Positions 43,211 through 53,045 of a stretch of 64,000 nucleotides of DNA are shown piece by piece (position 1 is the stretch's first letter; the number at the start of each line of letters is the position of its first letter). Made by a program: the position numbers and the translations under genes. The DNA is from Diploptera punctata (lineage: Eukaryota > Arthropoda > Insecta > Blattodea > Blaberidae), in assembly GCA_030220185.1 (NCBI GenBank), contig JASPKZ010004950.1, positions 1,246,001 through 1,310,000 on the forward strand, read 5' to 3'. The notes beneath the pieces were generated by a model that did no database searches, was not told the DNA's origin, and was given only the letters and a program-made list of their open reading frames with translations.

Positions 43211-43895
43211 TCATACGATTGGCTGACGAAAATTGAAATGATGTGAAAACGAATTATTCCAAGAGATCAAGTAGGTTCGAGAGAGCATCTCTTATGGCCA
43301 CTACAGTAGTTTTTAAGAATCTTTACCTGTGTCAAACATTATTTTGAAGGCACGAGTTTCAATCATTTCCAATACAGCCATGCTCTTTTTTTTTTCTTTT
43401 ATTTTTTCTAAGAAATGTTCCCATCATGACACGAGGAATTATTCTCATCATTGGCCAGCTAACTGGACAGAACAGAACGCCATATTTAAATGGATAAAAC
43501 TTGTTAAATTAATTAATAACATACTTCATGTCCTGGAATATTTTCTTAACACACACATATTACTAAAAAAAAAAAAGAATACTATAAAATAGTTCTAAGC
43601 TCTAGTTCTTTTGTATCGTGTTACATATTTATTTTTTTATTTCTACGATCGAGAGAAAATGTCGGTTTCTAGGTTAGGTACTTAAATGTGGAGAGAATTA
43701 AAACATTTTCACCTAAAATAAATCCCCATAAAATCGCCGTGTAGGCTAGGGTATACCAGCTGAACCCAATACCGAATACACACGCGAATTCGCCGACAAG
43801 GGACAAACACAAGTCCCAGGAAAAGGCACACTGGACAGCACCAAGTGATGATGATGATAGCTAATAATACAACATAATAATATTCATTATTGTTA
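43211..43895. other. Unrecognised stretch
   Basis: No gene or element recognised. Confidence 0.45.
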
Positions 43896-43912
43896 TTATC
43901 AACATCTATTGG

Positions 43913-44210
43913 GGGCACGCCGTAGCGTAGTGGTTAAGGCACTGAGCTACAAGCCGGAGGGTCGAGGGTTCAAGTCCCGTTTGGGTAAGGATTTTTAAAC
44001 TGACCCAAACCCTCTGGCGGCACCATGGCCCTGGGGTCGACTCAGCCTCTAACGGAAATGAGTACCGGACGCTTGTTCTGGGGGTAAAGGCGGCCGTCAC
44101 GCAGGGCTGACAACCCGGCTGACATAAAGTGCTGATTGTCTAGAAAAAGTGGGAGCCTTAACCTCCTACTACCCCAAGGGCCTCCGGGTCTGTTGTGGGA
44201 TCACTTTACT
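43913..44210 (+). mobile_element. SINE, family A, with 17-bp target duplication
   Basis: The perfect direct repeat TTATCAACATCTATTGG flanks it (43896-43912 and 44211-44227). The head GGGGCACGCCGTAGCGTAGTGG and box B GGTCGAGGGTTCAAGTCCC are well preserved, so it is a young copy. Open frames on both strands here are not genes. Confidence 0.95.
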
Positions 44211-44227
44211 TTATCAACATCTATTGG

Positions 44228-44535
44228 CGGCTCCGTGGCGCAAGCGATTAGACGCTCGCCTCTCACCGCTGGTGTCTGGAGATCGAGTCTCGGTCACTCC
44301 ACGTGGGTTTCGTGGTGGAGAAACGGAGCTTGGGCAGGTTTTTCTCGGGGTTTTCTCCTACCACAATTTCATTCCACCATTTCTCCATACACATCTCATC
44401 CATTCCGTTAATCTGCCCCCCATGGCGGTGCGTCAGGCACCCTTGCCATTTACATACCTCTATATAGAGGGCTCATCTCATCTCATCCCTCGATCCGACC
44501 CTGAGTGAGGGGACACGAGTTGAAGATATTTATTT
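44228..44535 (+). mobile_element. SINE, family G, inserted next to family A
   Basis: The tRNA-like head GGCTCCGTGGCGCAAGCGAT with GGAGATCGAGTCTCGGTC (box B) leads to a body with GTTTTTCTCGGGGTTTTCTC and CATGGCGGTGCGTCAGGCAC. It starts directly after the right target duplication of the family A SINE. ATTATCATCTATT at 44536-44548 is an imperfect third copy of the same target. Confidence 0.85.
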
Positions 44536-44808
44536 ATTATCATCTATTCCTATTAACGTTCTTGTTTGCCAATATTAACAGTCAACGTAAAATGAACTCG
44601 TTTATTCTTTATAAAAACCTCCATTCGAATTAGACTTAATTCAATCAACATAAAGAGAAGAATGCTACTACTACAATAATTTAAATAACTTCAGAAATAA
44701 AGTACGAAAATTTAGTCCTGGCCATAAAAAAAAGTTTGACCATGGGTATAATGTAACCGACGTAAAACTATGCGTTTCTCTTCTTTGTGTACAATTATAA
44801 CATTTTCT
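44536..44808. other. Short unrecognised stretch
   Basis: Nothing recognised. Confidence 0.4.
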
Positions 44809-45300
44809 ATATAATATTATAATGATATAGTGAAAAGAAAAATTAATGTCTGAACCAGGAATCGAACCGTGGACCTCTAGTGCATGTTTGTGCCAAGTCT
44901 AGAATGGTGTAGTGGGCTGCACACTAGTACGGAGAACTAGAGGTCCACGGTTCGATTCCTGATTCAGACATTAATTTTTCTTTTCACAATATCCTCCTCC
45001 TCCTTCTTCTTCTTCTTCTTCTTCACGGTTTAGGCTTATTTACTAGCCTGTTCCGGCTCCAAATTGCTGCTCTTTCCATCTTTTCCTTGGTCTTCCCAAA
45101 CTTCTTCTTCCTCATGGTGAATAGTTGTATGCTGCTTTTGGTATTCTATTCTCAGTCATCCTTGCCAAGTGTTCTTCCCAGTTTGTTCGTATTTCTCTAT
45201 TGTTGAGTTTAATTCTTGTATTTTTAGTTGTCTTATTTCTGTGTTATGTTTTTTGTCTGTTCTTTTTTTCACAATATCATTATAATATTATAATATGATC
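44809..45300. repeat. tRNA-like palindrome split by a LINE fragment
   Basis: The left arm carries a minus-strand tRNA-like 3' half (AATCGAACCGTGGACCTCTA). The right arm carries a + strand unit (GAATGGTGTAGTGGGCTGCA, CCACGGTTCGATTCCTGA). The outer arms are GTGAAAAGAAAAATTAATGT and its complement. A LINE family 2 fragment interrupts the right outer arm. Confidence 0.8.
44993..45266 (-). pseudogene. LINE family 2, 3' end, with 11-bp target duplication
   Basis: The minus-strand copy is highly similar to 37145-37400. It ends in a (GAA)n/(GGA)n tail, seen as CCTCCTCCTCCTTCTTCTTC. The direct repeat TTTCACAATAT flanks it (44982-44992 and 45267-45277), which shows insertion into the tRNA-like palindrome. 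Severely 5'-truncated. Confidence 0.88.
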
Positions 45301-45419
45301 CATTATTGGAACTGTGTTAAAGTAACATATTGGAAAATGTTAAATTTTCTATATAATTCAGTTAATATTTTATTTTACGACGCTAACATCTCATGCCATT
45401 AAGTAAGGTCTATAGGGAG

Positions 45420-45668
45420 GCAGTTTGGAGACAACAACGTTCAGGAAATAGACCGACCGGTCCAGAGTCCCGATCTCAAACCAATCGAACATCCGTCTAA
45501 TGATTTAGAATATGGACTTGATTCCAGAACCCAACCAGTACCTTGTTTACAGCTCTGCAAAAAGATGAGCTGCCTTTCCTCCATAAAAGTTAATACAACT
45601 ATCAGAAAATCTTCCTGTTACAATTAAGATGTTCAAAGACAAAAGATGGATCCACACCTTATTGAAGT
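45420..45668 (+). pseudogene. Tc1-type transposase C-terminal remnant, left part
   Basis: One frame reads FGDNNVQEIDRPVQSPDLKP then IEH. Tc1 transposases carry the second catalytic aspartate in 'W.AQSPDLNPIEH'. Downstream codons (KKMSCLSSIKVNTTI, then KDKRWIHTLL) fit the usual C-terminus with frame disruptions. The third catalytic residue region is altered (IEHPSNDLEYG). The gene is split at 45668 by the next element. Confidence 0.72.
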
Positions 45669-46905
45669 GGGGATCTGTTTCGCATGAATAAAGAGATAAA
45701 GACACTCATAAGTGGACCACTCAAAGTTGTTAACATAAGAGAAGGTTTGCGTTATTACGCAACTACAATGGAGGACTTTTTAGTCCTTAGACAGTATTTT
45801 AATTCCATTCACAAGGAATACTATACTCATTTGACTAAAAAGGAACTTCCATTGAAGGTAGTGCTAAAAGGGCTGCCTTCAAACACTCCCATTGACGAAA
45901 TAGAAGAGGAAATTAGGTCCTTGGGATTTCCTCTGAAAAGTACCAGGCAAATATTTGCTAAAAAAGATAACGTAGAGAAACCTCTCCCCATTTTCATTCT
46001 TGAACTCGAGCGGACAGCTGAGGCTCTGAAAATTTATGACCTGAAGCGGCTGGTTTACTGTGTCGTATCGGTGGAATCTTATAGACCAAGGACTGGCCTT
46101 AAACATTGTTTTAGGTGTCAGTCATTTAATCATACCTTTTCCGCATGCTGCCGGAAGCCACGTTGCGTAATCTGTGCTGAGGCCCATGGACATAAGGACT
46201 GTCCAATTAAGGCCTCTGCACAGAGAGATGCTAATTTGCTTAAGTGCGCAAATTGCGGGGCTAACGGACACCCAGCATCCTATCGTGGCTGCCCTGTTTT
46301 CCAGGCGGCGCTTGTGAGTTATAATAGGGCAGCTCAACCCAAACAACCTATATCTCAACCTAGGACTTTCACTTCGGTGAAAGTCCAACCTAATGTTTCC
46401 TTTTCTCAATCCCTAAAGTAGGGCACCTCTTCACTAAACCAAAAGGTGAACAGCAATGTTCAAGGCCAGGGCCAGAAATTGCCTAAATTACAACTAGGGC
46501 AGCAGGTTGAGGAATATCTCCAGGGTCTTCAGCCAATATTGGCTGAACTACCCTCTCCTATGGAGAGATTCCTTTTCCTACACAGGATCTTTAACCTATG
46601 TAATATAGGTTAAAGTTAAAGAGAACCAAAAACTAAATAGATTGTGCGAGTTGCTCGCATAGAATGTGATATCAAGTTGCACTACTCAGTGCGACTTGAT
46701 ATCTATATACTGTGTGGACATATCCACAATCTATCATCCAGATACGTAGACTAAAAGATACCATCTTGTCACAATGGCTAGGATTAAACGAACCACAATC
46801 CTAAAACGATAGCCACTACGGAATTAACTGCCAAGACGCACAGTGTGCATCAGAATGCAGAGCCTAGGACGGTGCCAAGTCACCGTCACTCAATTGTTGT
46901 TGTTG
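45669..46905 (+). mobile_element. ORF1-only LINE-like insertion with 13-bp target duplication
   Basis: The direct repeat ACCTTATTGAAGT lies at 45656-45668 and 46906-46918, so the insertion is exactly 1,237 bp. It contains one ORF1 and a 3' region of about 480 bp, and ends in a (TTG)n tail (CAATTGTTGTTGTTG). No endonuclease or reverse transcriptase is present. A 3' hairpin (GATATCAAGTTGCACTACTC and complement) lies at 46668-46705. It must have been moved by enzymes from another LINE. Confidence 0.85.
45684..46421 (+). CDS. LINE ORF1 (Gag-like) protein with three zinc knuckles
   Basis: 245 codons. Residues about 55-130 (LPLKVVLKGLPSNTPIDEIE...) fit the PRE_C2HC-type domain of Jockey/I-group ORF1 proteins, which bind element RNA in ribonucleoprotein particles. 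Three zinc knuckles follow: C142-C145-H150-C155 (CX2CX4HX4C), C161-C164-H168-C173 (CX2CX3HX4C) and C188-C191-H196-C203 (CX2CX4HX6C). The start is the first ATG after the 5' junction; the true ORF1 may have been longer and 5'-truncated. After the TAG (46419-46421) the frame stays open for about 60 codons (VEEYLQGLQPILAELPSPME), so the stop may be a mutation. Its integrity is unusual for this window. Confidence 0.85.
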   Translation: MNKEIKTLISGPLKVVNIREGLRYYATTMEDFLVLRQYFNSIHKEYYTHLTKKELPLKVVLKGLPSNTPIDEIEEEIRSLGFPLKSTRQIFAKKDNVEKPLPIFILELERTAEALKIYDLKRLVYCVVSVESYRPRTGLKHCFRCQSFNHTFSACCRKPRCVICAEAHGHKDCPIKASAQRDANLLKCANCGANGHPASYRGCPVFQAALVSYNRAAQPKQPISQPRTFTSVKVQPNVSFSQSLK

Positions 46906-46990
46906 ACCTTATTGAAGTTCAGAACTTGAATGTGTGTGTCTAGGAGCTATGAGTTATTGGTAAGTGTCCCTATACTTTTGATCATGAATG
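46906..46990 (+). mobile_element. Right end of the split Tc1 element
   Basis: It continues from the target duplication and ends with GTAAGTGTCCCTATACTTTTGATCATG-type sequence (core GTGTCCCTATACTTTTGATC at 46967-46986), the kind of terminal repeat seen in Tc1-like elements. Joined in order with 45420-45668, it gives the pre-insertion Tc1 remnant. Confidence 0.65.
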
Positions 46991-47139
46991 TATTTATTCA
47001 ATACTATAAAAGCAGTTTCACTTAGTCTTTGGCAGCAGTTCTTATAATAAAAAGAAATCACATCAAGCGCCAGTGTCCGATAGTTTAAATAACATTCTGA
47101 GGCAATCAATCAACAATTTCTGAACAAGAAAAAGGCATT

Positions 47140-47530
47140 CGGTCTTCTTCTTCATCCAAAGATTAAGCCGTTGGCTCGTTCCGGTTTCATTAAAGCTAGA
47201 ATTGTTCAGACCATCTTCTGTGTGGACGTCCAATATTTCTCATTCCATGTGGTTTTAATTTAGCAATAGTTTTGAAAATCTTTCTTCTGGCATTCTATCA
47301 ACATTTTGTTTCCAGGCGTTCCTATATTTAATTTTTCGATCTGTAAGTTTGAAAATATTTTGTTCCTTTTTTATATCTTCATTTCGTTTTTTATCCAGCA
47401 GAGTATATCCTGCTATAATGTTTAAAAATCTCATCTCAATTGCTTTCAATCGTTGTTCTTGTATTTTAGTGACCGTCCAACATTCTGTTCCATACATCAA
47501 TACAGGAACAGCCATTACTTTATAAAATTT
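47140..47530 (-). pseudogene. LINE family 4, RT C-terminal fragment
   Basis: An open frame of 86 codons has AVPVLMYGTECWTVTKIQEQ, EMRFLNIIAGYTLLDKKRNE and a C-terminal NAWKQNVDRMPEERFSKLLL. It is the same region as families 2 and 3 but clearly different in sequence. The 3' end has a CTTCTTCTTC tail on the + strand. Confidence 0.75.
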
Positions 47531-47704
47531 AATTTTTGTTTATTTTCTTGTGTTTTCAATTATTTTCACACAATTTCACAAAATGAGTGATCAGCTCAAT
47601 GCGAAGCCACCTTCGGAGACAGCACAAATACTTAAGACAAGACACACCAATCACGCATATATTTATACCTAACAAGACGAATGTGATGGTCAAATTGTGT
47701 TCGG

Positions 47705-47852
47705 GGACAATTTGGTTGGGCATTAAACTTTCCTGACATTTGTCTTACAAGTGAGGAAAAACCTCAGCCAGGAAACTTATCTCCACCGGGGATCGAGCCC
47801 GGACCCCTGCGTACGAGGTAGTGACTTTACACCGAGACCATAGCGGTGGCTC
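47705..47852 (-). mobile_element. SINE, family B, partial and diverged
   Basis: In reverse: GCCACCGCTATGGTCTCGGT (head), GGTCCGGGCTCGATCCCCGG (box B), CCTGGCTGAGGTTTTTCCTC. The copy is cut off after CTTTAA. Confidence 0.75.
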
Positions 47853-47899
47853 CTAATTTAACTGAAAATTACTTGACTCAAGAATCAGTCAATCAATCA

Positions 47900-48290
47900 A
47901 AGTTCCGATCATTCCTGCGTGGAACACAGGGCTCTCAGAAAAATTCTCCATTGACTCTATTCCTGACCAGCTCCTTGATCTCATTCCAAGTCTTCCCCAT
48001 CTTTTTAGCTTCTGTGAGAACAGTTCGTTTCCATGTTATCTTGGGTCTGCTAATTCCTCTACTGCCCTTTGGGTTCCAATCCAATGCCATTCTGGCGGGG
48101 TCATCTGGAGGTCGGCGAAGTGTATGTCCCAGCCATCACCACTTCCTATGCCCAATTTCAAGTTCAACTGGTTTCTGTTTGGTTTTTAAACATAGGTTTT
48201 CATTAGATATCTGAGCCAACCAGAATATTTTTAATGTGTTTTGTAAACATCTATTAATGAAAACTCGTAGTTGATTTATAATTGTTATCC
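47900..48290 (-). pseudogene. LINE family 5, 3' coding relic
   Basis: In reverse one frame reads PARMALDWNPKGSRGISRPK and ITWKRTVLTEAKKMGKTWNE, a basic C-terminal tail typical of non-LTR elements of the CR1/L2-like kind. Other parts need frameshifts. The + strand open frame 47846-48214 is a shadow. Confidence 0.6.
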
Positions 48291-48335
48291 AACACTTTTA
48301 AAATTAATATTAAAGCACAGTTGAGGTTATGTAAT

Positions 48336-48598
48336 AAGATGTTAAATATAAAATTGGTACCTGGTAAGTCAGTCGTCCTCAACTAAATTATTAAATAGTT
48401 CCAATATGGAGACCTTTCAAAATCAATGTTTCATCGTCTGCATTTTTACTGGGTACCAATTTAGTTGAGGACGACTGGTACCCAGTAAAAATGCAGAAGA
48501 TGAAACTTTGATTTTGAAAGGCCTCCATGTTGGAACTATTTAATAATTTAGTTGAAGACGACTGACTTACCAGGTACCAATTTTATATTTAACATCTT
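48336..48598. repeat. Palindrome of the GTCGTCCTCAACTA type
   Basis: The arms contain GGTACCTGGTAAGTCAGTCG and complement, then TAGTTCCAATATGGAGACCT. Near the apex lies CATCGTCTGC/GCAGAAGATG with GAAAGG. It lacks the ACCTCAT border but has GGTAAGTC at the equivalent place. A sister is at 52310-52519 and a single arm at 7147. Confidence 0.92.
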
Positions 48599-48712
48599 GA
48601 TAATGGATTTAGTTATTTTCCAGGTTTCACAGTCATGTAAGAGCACAGATTTGACATTGACTCAAGAATACTTCTCAAAAAATATTAAAACCTCTCAAAG
48701 AAATTACCATAA

Positions 48713-49405
48713 GTAATGCCACGAGTGATTTCCAATTTATCTAGACAATTTGGAAATCAAGAGTGGCATTTGTTAGGACTATTTAACGAATAAAATTAAG
48801 CTGTTTACTCACAAATCATTATTTAAATATAGTTATTTTAAAATATTTATGTATTTAATGTAAACGGCGATGTTTGAAAACAAATGAGAAACGATTGGTA
48901 AGCTTCATTTGCTTCGATCATTGCAACCAGATCATATTATTTATTGCCAAAGGATCACAATGTTGTAAGAATGCACCCTAGTGGAGAAATTTATAACCAA
49001 CGTTATAGGTATTAATTTCTGAAGTTCTATTGTAAATATGTCAATTATATTTTTCTGCGTCATTTCCTGGAAAATAATTTGTTTAAGAAAGTGCAAACAG
49101 TGGTTTCTTTTTTTTGTGGTATAATCAGTTGTTAGAGATGTTTTTATATTATCTCTCGTATGCGCTATGTGTTGACATGCATGCACTGTATATACAATCT
49201 GGTAGCCATATTTCTTATGGAAGTCAGTCACTGCAAAATAATGCTATGACCTATTCAGAATGTTAAAAAGGAGGTGCTTTCTTTCTTATGATAAACTTTA
49301 TTTGGTAAATTCTAGGCGAAACACGACTGTGATTGGTTGTAAATAAAAAATCATTGAAACATGATTGGTCATTGACTCCCATTTGGGGCATGAGTTAAAT
49401 AGTCT
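48713..49405 (+). mobile_element. Element E, copy 1
   Basis: It begins GTAATGCCACGAGTGATTTC, forms a short terminal hairpin, and continues with GGACTATTTAACGAATAAAA. It ends near GCATGAGTTAAATAGTC. The whole stretch matches the reverse complement of 54071-54657 at roughly 85%. TAA precedes it. No protein is recognised. Confidence 0.75.
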
Positions 49406-50109
49406 TTGCAAATTTGTTTTATCTTGCGCTCTAAAATTCGACGACATAAAAAATAAAACTGTGACTTAAAATTTGATTCCAACGACGTTAAGCAATTTAT
49501 CAATGACTGAAGGCACAGTTGCAGTGAGTATAGCTTTATGCAATTATCAGAGGAATGTGAGTTCCTCGCTGTGCCGAGATTCTTTAAAGGATGTTACGAC
49601 ACGCTATCCCCCTCTCCTCAATACTTTTACGAATATAATTATTTCCTAAAAATTCGGGTTTTGTGAAATCCTAAAATTTCTTATTACTCTTCATAAAAAC
49701 GAAGTTAAACTGCACTGGTAGTGCTTACATTCTGGAACTTTCCGAAGATAAATTAATTCTTGAAAGGAAACGTTTCTTGGCCAACAGTCCCCATTTTCAA
49801 GCTCTACAATTAATAAATTCCAATAACAGAAAAAATAGTGAAAGAAGAATAATTAAGTTATATATTTTATGATATGGTATGTTTACTATTTTTATTACGG
49901 AAGGAATATTTAGTGCATGTGGCACAATTGTGAAATTGCTTATTTTGAAACGAAACCAACACATAAATTACATTAAGAAGAGAGAGAGAGAGAGAGTTTA
50001 GTAAAAAATAGGTATTTCAGATACCGTATTTTACATGTTCATTTATTGAAAATGATTAAGATAAGACATTAGTTTATAGTGATCATATTTCTTCAAGAAT
50101 AACCTTTTA
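49406..50109. other. Unrecognised stretch
   Basis: No gene is recognised. A short (AG)n run lies at about 49980-49996. Confidence 0.45.
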
Positions 50110-50475
50110 AAAAAAATACCGGCATTTAAGAAGCCCGGCGTGCGCTTCTACACCTATAATAAATTGTGTTTTTATGTTTAGTTGAACACGTAAAAACAAA
50201 AATAATTATAAATTTATATCGTAATTATTTTTTAGATATCCCATGCTAATTACCCGGCGTTGCACGGGAATCTACTTATCTCGATCTTCTTGGCATAAAT
50301 GAGCTGAAAGACAGACATGGTTATTGTGAGTTATCCATGAAAGATAGAAGACATATGCTGTCGCGGACTTTTTTTTATAGAATTTTTTGAAAATATTCAA
50401 TTCTGTATACATTAAATTGGTGTATTTGTTATGGTTTATGCAGCGTAAGTCATTTAAGCGTCCAAAAAGCGACTT
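50110..50475 (+). repeat. Repeat V, single-unit copy
   Basis: It contains CCCGGCGTGCGCTTCTACAC, ACCCGGCGTTGCACGGGAAT, CTACTTATCTCGATCTTCTT, then GCATATGCTGTCGCGGACTT-like and TTATGCAGCGTAAGTCATTT sequence. The same parts recur at 51370-52190 and 63270-64000. Confidence 0.8.
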
Positions 50476-50531
50476 TTTTTAGAGCACGGATCCCCCCTTT
50501 TTTCCCCCTTTTTAGCTCCGGCCCTATAGTA

Positions 50532-51249
50532 CGGGGTGAATCATAAATATGGCTATACGTTTGATCGCGTTGTGTGATGAAAATATTACCATTACAGGAA
50601 ATATGAAATTACAGTTGGAAAGGCAATTATTCAAATTACAACAATGGAATAAAACAAAACAGTGTAGAACTTACGTCATTAGTCAAAATGGCGTTGAATA
50701 TGCAACAGCAAATTACAATTGCTGCATGGGCAGTAACGTATGCTAATGATCGTGAGGCCACAAGACGGGCAAGACATGACTTTAACGTAGCATTGCAGCC
50801 GTCGACTGTGGGGAATTGGAGAAAACGACTGCTGGAAACGGGAAGGATGCAGAAAATCAATTGAATGGTCAGGCCGTTCCCCTGACCTCACAGCATGTGA
50901 CTATTGGCTGTGAGGTTATTTGAAGGAGAAAGTTTATGCCCGGAAACCTCAAGACGTCGACATGCTGAAATTAGTGATTGAGGAAAAAATTAGAGCTATT
51001 CCTCTAAACATGTATCATAACGCAATGAATGACTTCCCAAAGCGTTGCCAATTATGCTTGGATGTAAATGGCGAACAGTTTGAAGCAATAAAGTGACTTG
51101 CTTAGTGTTGTTGTAAGTGATTTGTTTTGTTTTGTTCTATTGTTGTAATTTGAAGGATTCCCTTTCCAATGATATCATATTTCCTTTAATAATAATATTT
51201 TCGTCACAAAATGCGATCAAACTTATAGCCATATTTCTGAATCACACTG
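50532..51249 (+). mobile_element. Tc1/mariner-type element, internally deleted (copy M1)
   Basis: TA flanks both ends (530-531, 250-251). Inverted ends of about 65 bp share ATATGGCTATA and TTTGATCGC. The interior encodes an N-terminal helix-turn-helix part (MALNMQQQITIAAWAVTYAN ... STVGNWRKRLLETG). After a break it encodes a C-terminal part (RSPDLTACDYWL, GYLKEKVYARKPQDVDMLKL). The middle of the catalytic DDE domain is missing, so the element depends on another source of transposase. Confidence 0.85.
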
Positions 51250-51289
51250 TACGTAGGGTAATATGTTATATACGTTGACTGTTTAAAAT

Positions 51290-52190
51290 TCTCTGAATGA
51301 TGGAAAAAAACCCCATTAAAATCGGTCGAGTAGTTTTTGAGTTTATAAAGGACAGACTCGTAGGCCTACTGATTTTTATATATAACAAACTGATACCCGG
51401 CGTGCGCTGCTACGCCTAAATAAATGAAAATTAATGTGCGTTTATGTTTAGTTGAATAAGCAAAAGGAAAAATAGTTATAAATTTATATTTTTTAGATAC
51501 CCCGTACTGATTACCCGGGAATCTACTTATCCCGATCTTCTTGACATAAATGAGCTGAAAAACGAAAATTAATGTGTTTTATGTTTAATTAAATAAGTAA
51601 ATGGAAAAAAAATTATATCGTAATTATTTTTAGATACCCCCCGTAATGTTTACCCGGCGTTGTCCGGGAATCTACTCATCCCGATCTTCTTGACATAAAT
51701 GAGCTGAAAGACAAAAATTAATGTACTTCCTATGATTAGTTGGATAAGTAAAATGAAAAATAATTATAAAAAGTATATCGTAATTATTTTAAGACTCCCC
51801 GTGCTGATTATCCGGTGTTGGCTGGGAATCTACTTATCTCGATCTTGGCATAAATGAGCTAAAAGACAAAATTCGTTATTGTGAGTTATCCGTAAAAGAA
51901 TGCCCGTTATGTGCTGCTATATTATAATGATATTGTGAAAAGAAAAATTAATGGCAGCGTAAGCCATTTAAGCGTCCAAAGAGCTACTTTTTTTCACATT
52001 TTCCACTACAAATTTTTTAAGGATGTAGGAGTTGAGTACCACAACTCTCTTATAGCCTATGTTCATCCCGGGAATCTCCTGAACATTTTACAAAAAGCGA
52101 CATCAAAATCGGATGAACGGTATGGCCGCGCATAAATTACGAACAAACAAACAAACAAACAAACATTCATTTTTTGTATTAGATGATATT
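51290..52190 (+). repeat. Repeat V, tandem copy (about 135-bp units)
   Basis: About 3.5 imperfect units span 51370-51880, each with CCCGGCGT..., GGGAATCTACTTATCCCGAT, CTTCTTGACATAAATGAGCT and ACAAAAATTAATGT. It ends with ATGAACGGTATGGCCGCGCA and a tail GAACAAACAAACAAACAAAC. That tail type is common at 3' ends of RTE-like LINEs and their SINEs in arthropods. Confidence 0.82.
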
Positions 52191-52309
52191 ACATTCAAAT
52201 TATCACCATCATAAGCATTTTAGGTTTAGGGTCTGTTGAGCCTGTTCCTAAATAGTCAGTATTAATACAATTCATAATAAAATTCCGTTGAAGTGAATAG
52301 TCATAAAGT

Positions 52310-52519
52310 AAAATATTAAAATAAATAAACATCTTGGCAGGTGCCGTCGTCCTCAACTAAGTTAAAATTATAATTTTTTAAACTGTAGGCCTTTCAGAAA
52401 CCGGCTTCCATCTTCAGCAGATGGGTATGCGATTTCTAAAAAGTCTACAGTTAAAAAAAAAATCTTAATCCAGATGAGGACAACGGCACCTGCCAAGGTA
52501 CTATTTATTTTAATATTTT
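52310..52519. repeat. Palindrome of the GTCGTCCTCAACTA type
   Basis: The arms start AAATATTAAAATAAATA and contain CTTGGCAGGTGCCGTCGTCC with complement. The apex has CTGAAGATGGAAG on the minus strand followed, after a short stem, by GAAAG. Confidence 0.88.
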
Positions 52520-52639
52520 TCTTTATAACTATTGATATATCTCAAGATGATCTGATTTCTCCAGCTTTGAACAAGGCGAATATTTAAAATGGGAATGGTC
52601 AAATGGGTTCTCGCATTATATGAACGTTATCGTTTCCTG

Positions 52640-52765
52640 ATATTTTGTTTTACAGAAATGAAAAGCCCTGAAAAACCTAACCTGTGAAACTTGTACCGAT
52701 CGGAAATCAACCCTGGCCCGCTGGATCTGAGGCAACGATGTACCTCGAGATCTCAGTGATGAACC
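52640..52765 (-). mobile_element. SINE, family B, very old
   Basis: In reverse: CATCACTGAGATCTCGAGGT (head), then GCGGGCCAGGGTTGATTTCC (box B region). Similarity is low and the 3' part is lost. Confidence 0.45.
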
Positions 52766-53045
52766 ATTTTGTAATTATATAATATAGCGCACGATCTCTA
52801 TTGAACATTGTTGGAGTGCATTTCGTATAGCAAAATCGTAGATTATTCGAGTTTTCATGACTGGTTTGTTGAAGTTCCTGTAAGTGCATAAAAATTCAGG
52901 TAGCAATATGCAAGAAGCAGTTAGGGCTGCATGATTAGTTTTTCTACCTGCTCGACAAAATTATGGAGAGGGGGAGAAGTTAATCTTTCTGCCTTGGGTT
53001 GGACTTTGAGGAATATGAGCTTATTTTCATGTATAATTAAACAAC

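Noticed and set aside
44136..44508. Two overlapping open frames of 91 and 119 codons
   Set aside because: They run across the join of a family A and a family G SINE, so they are not a host gene.
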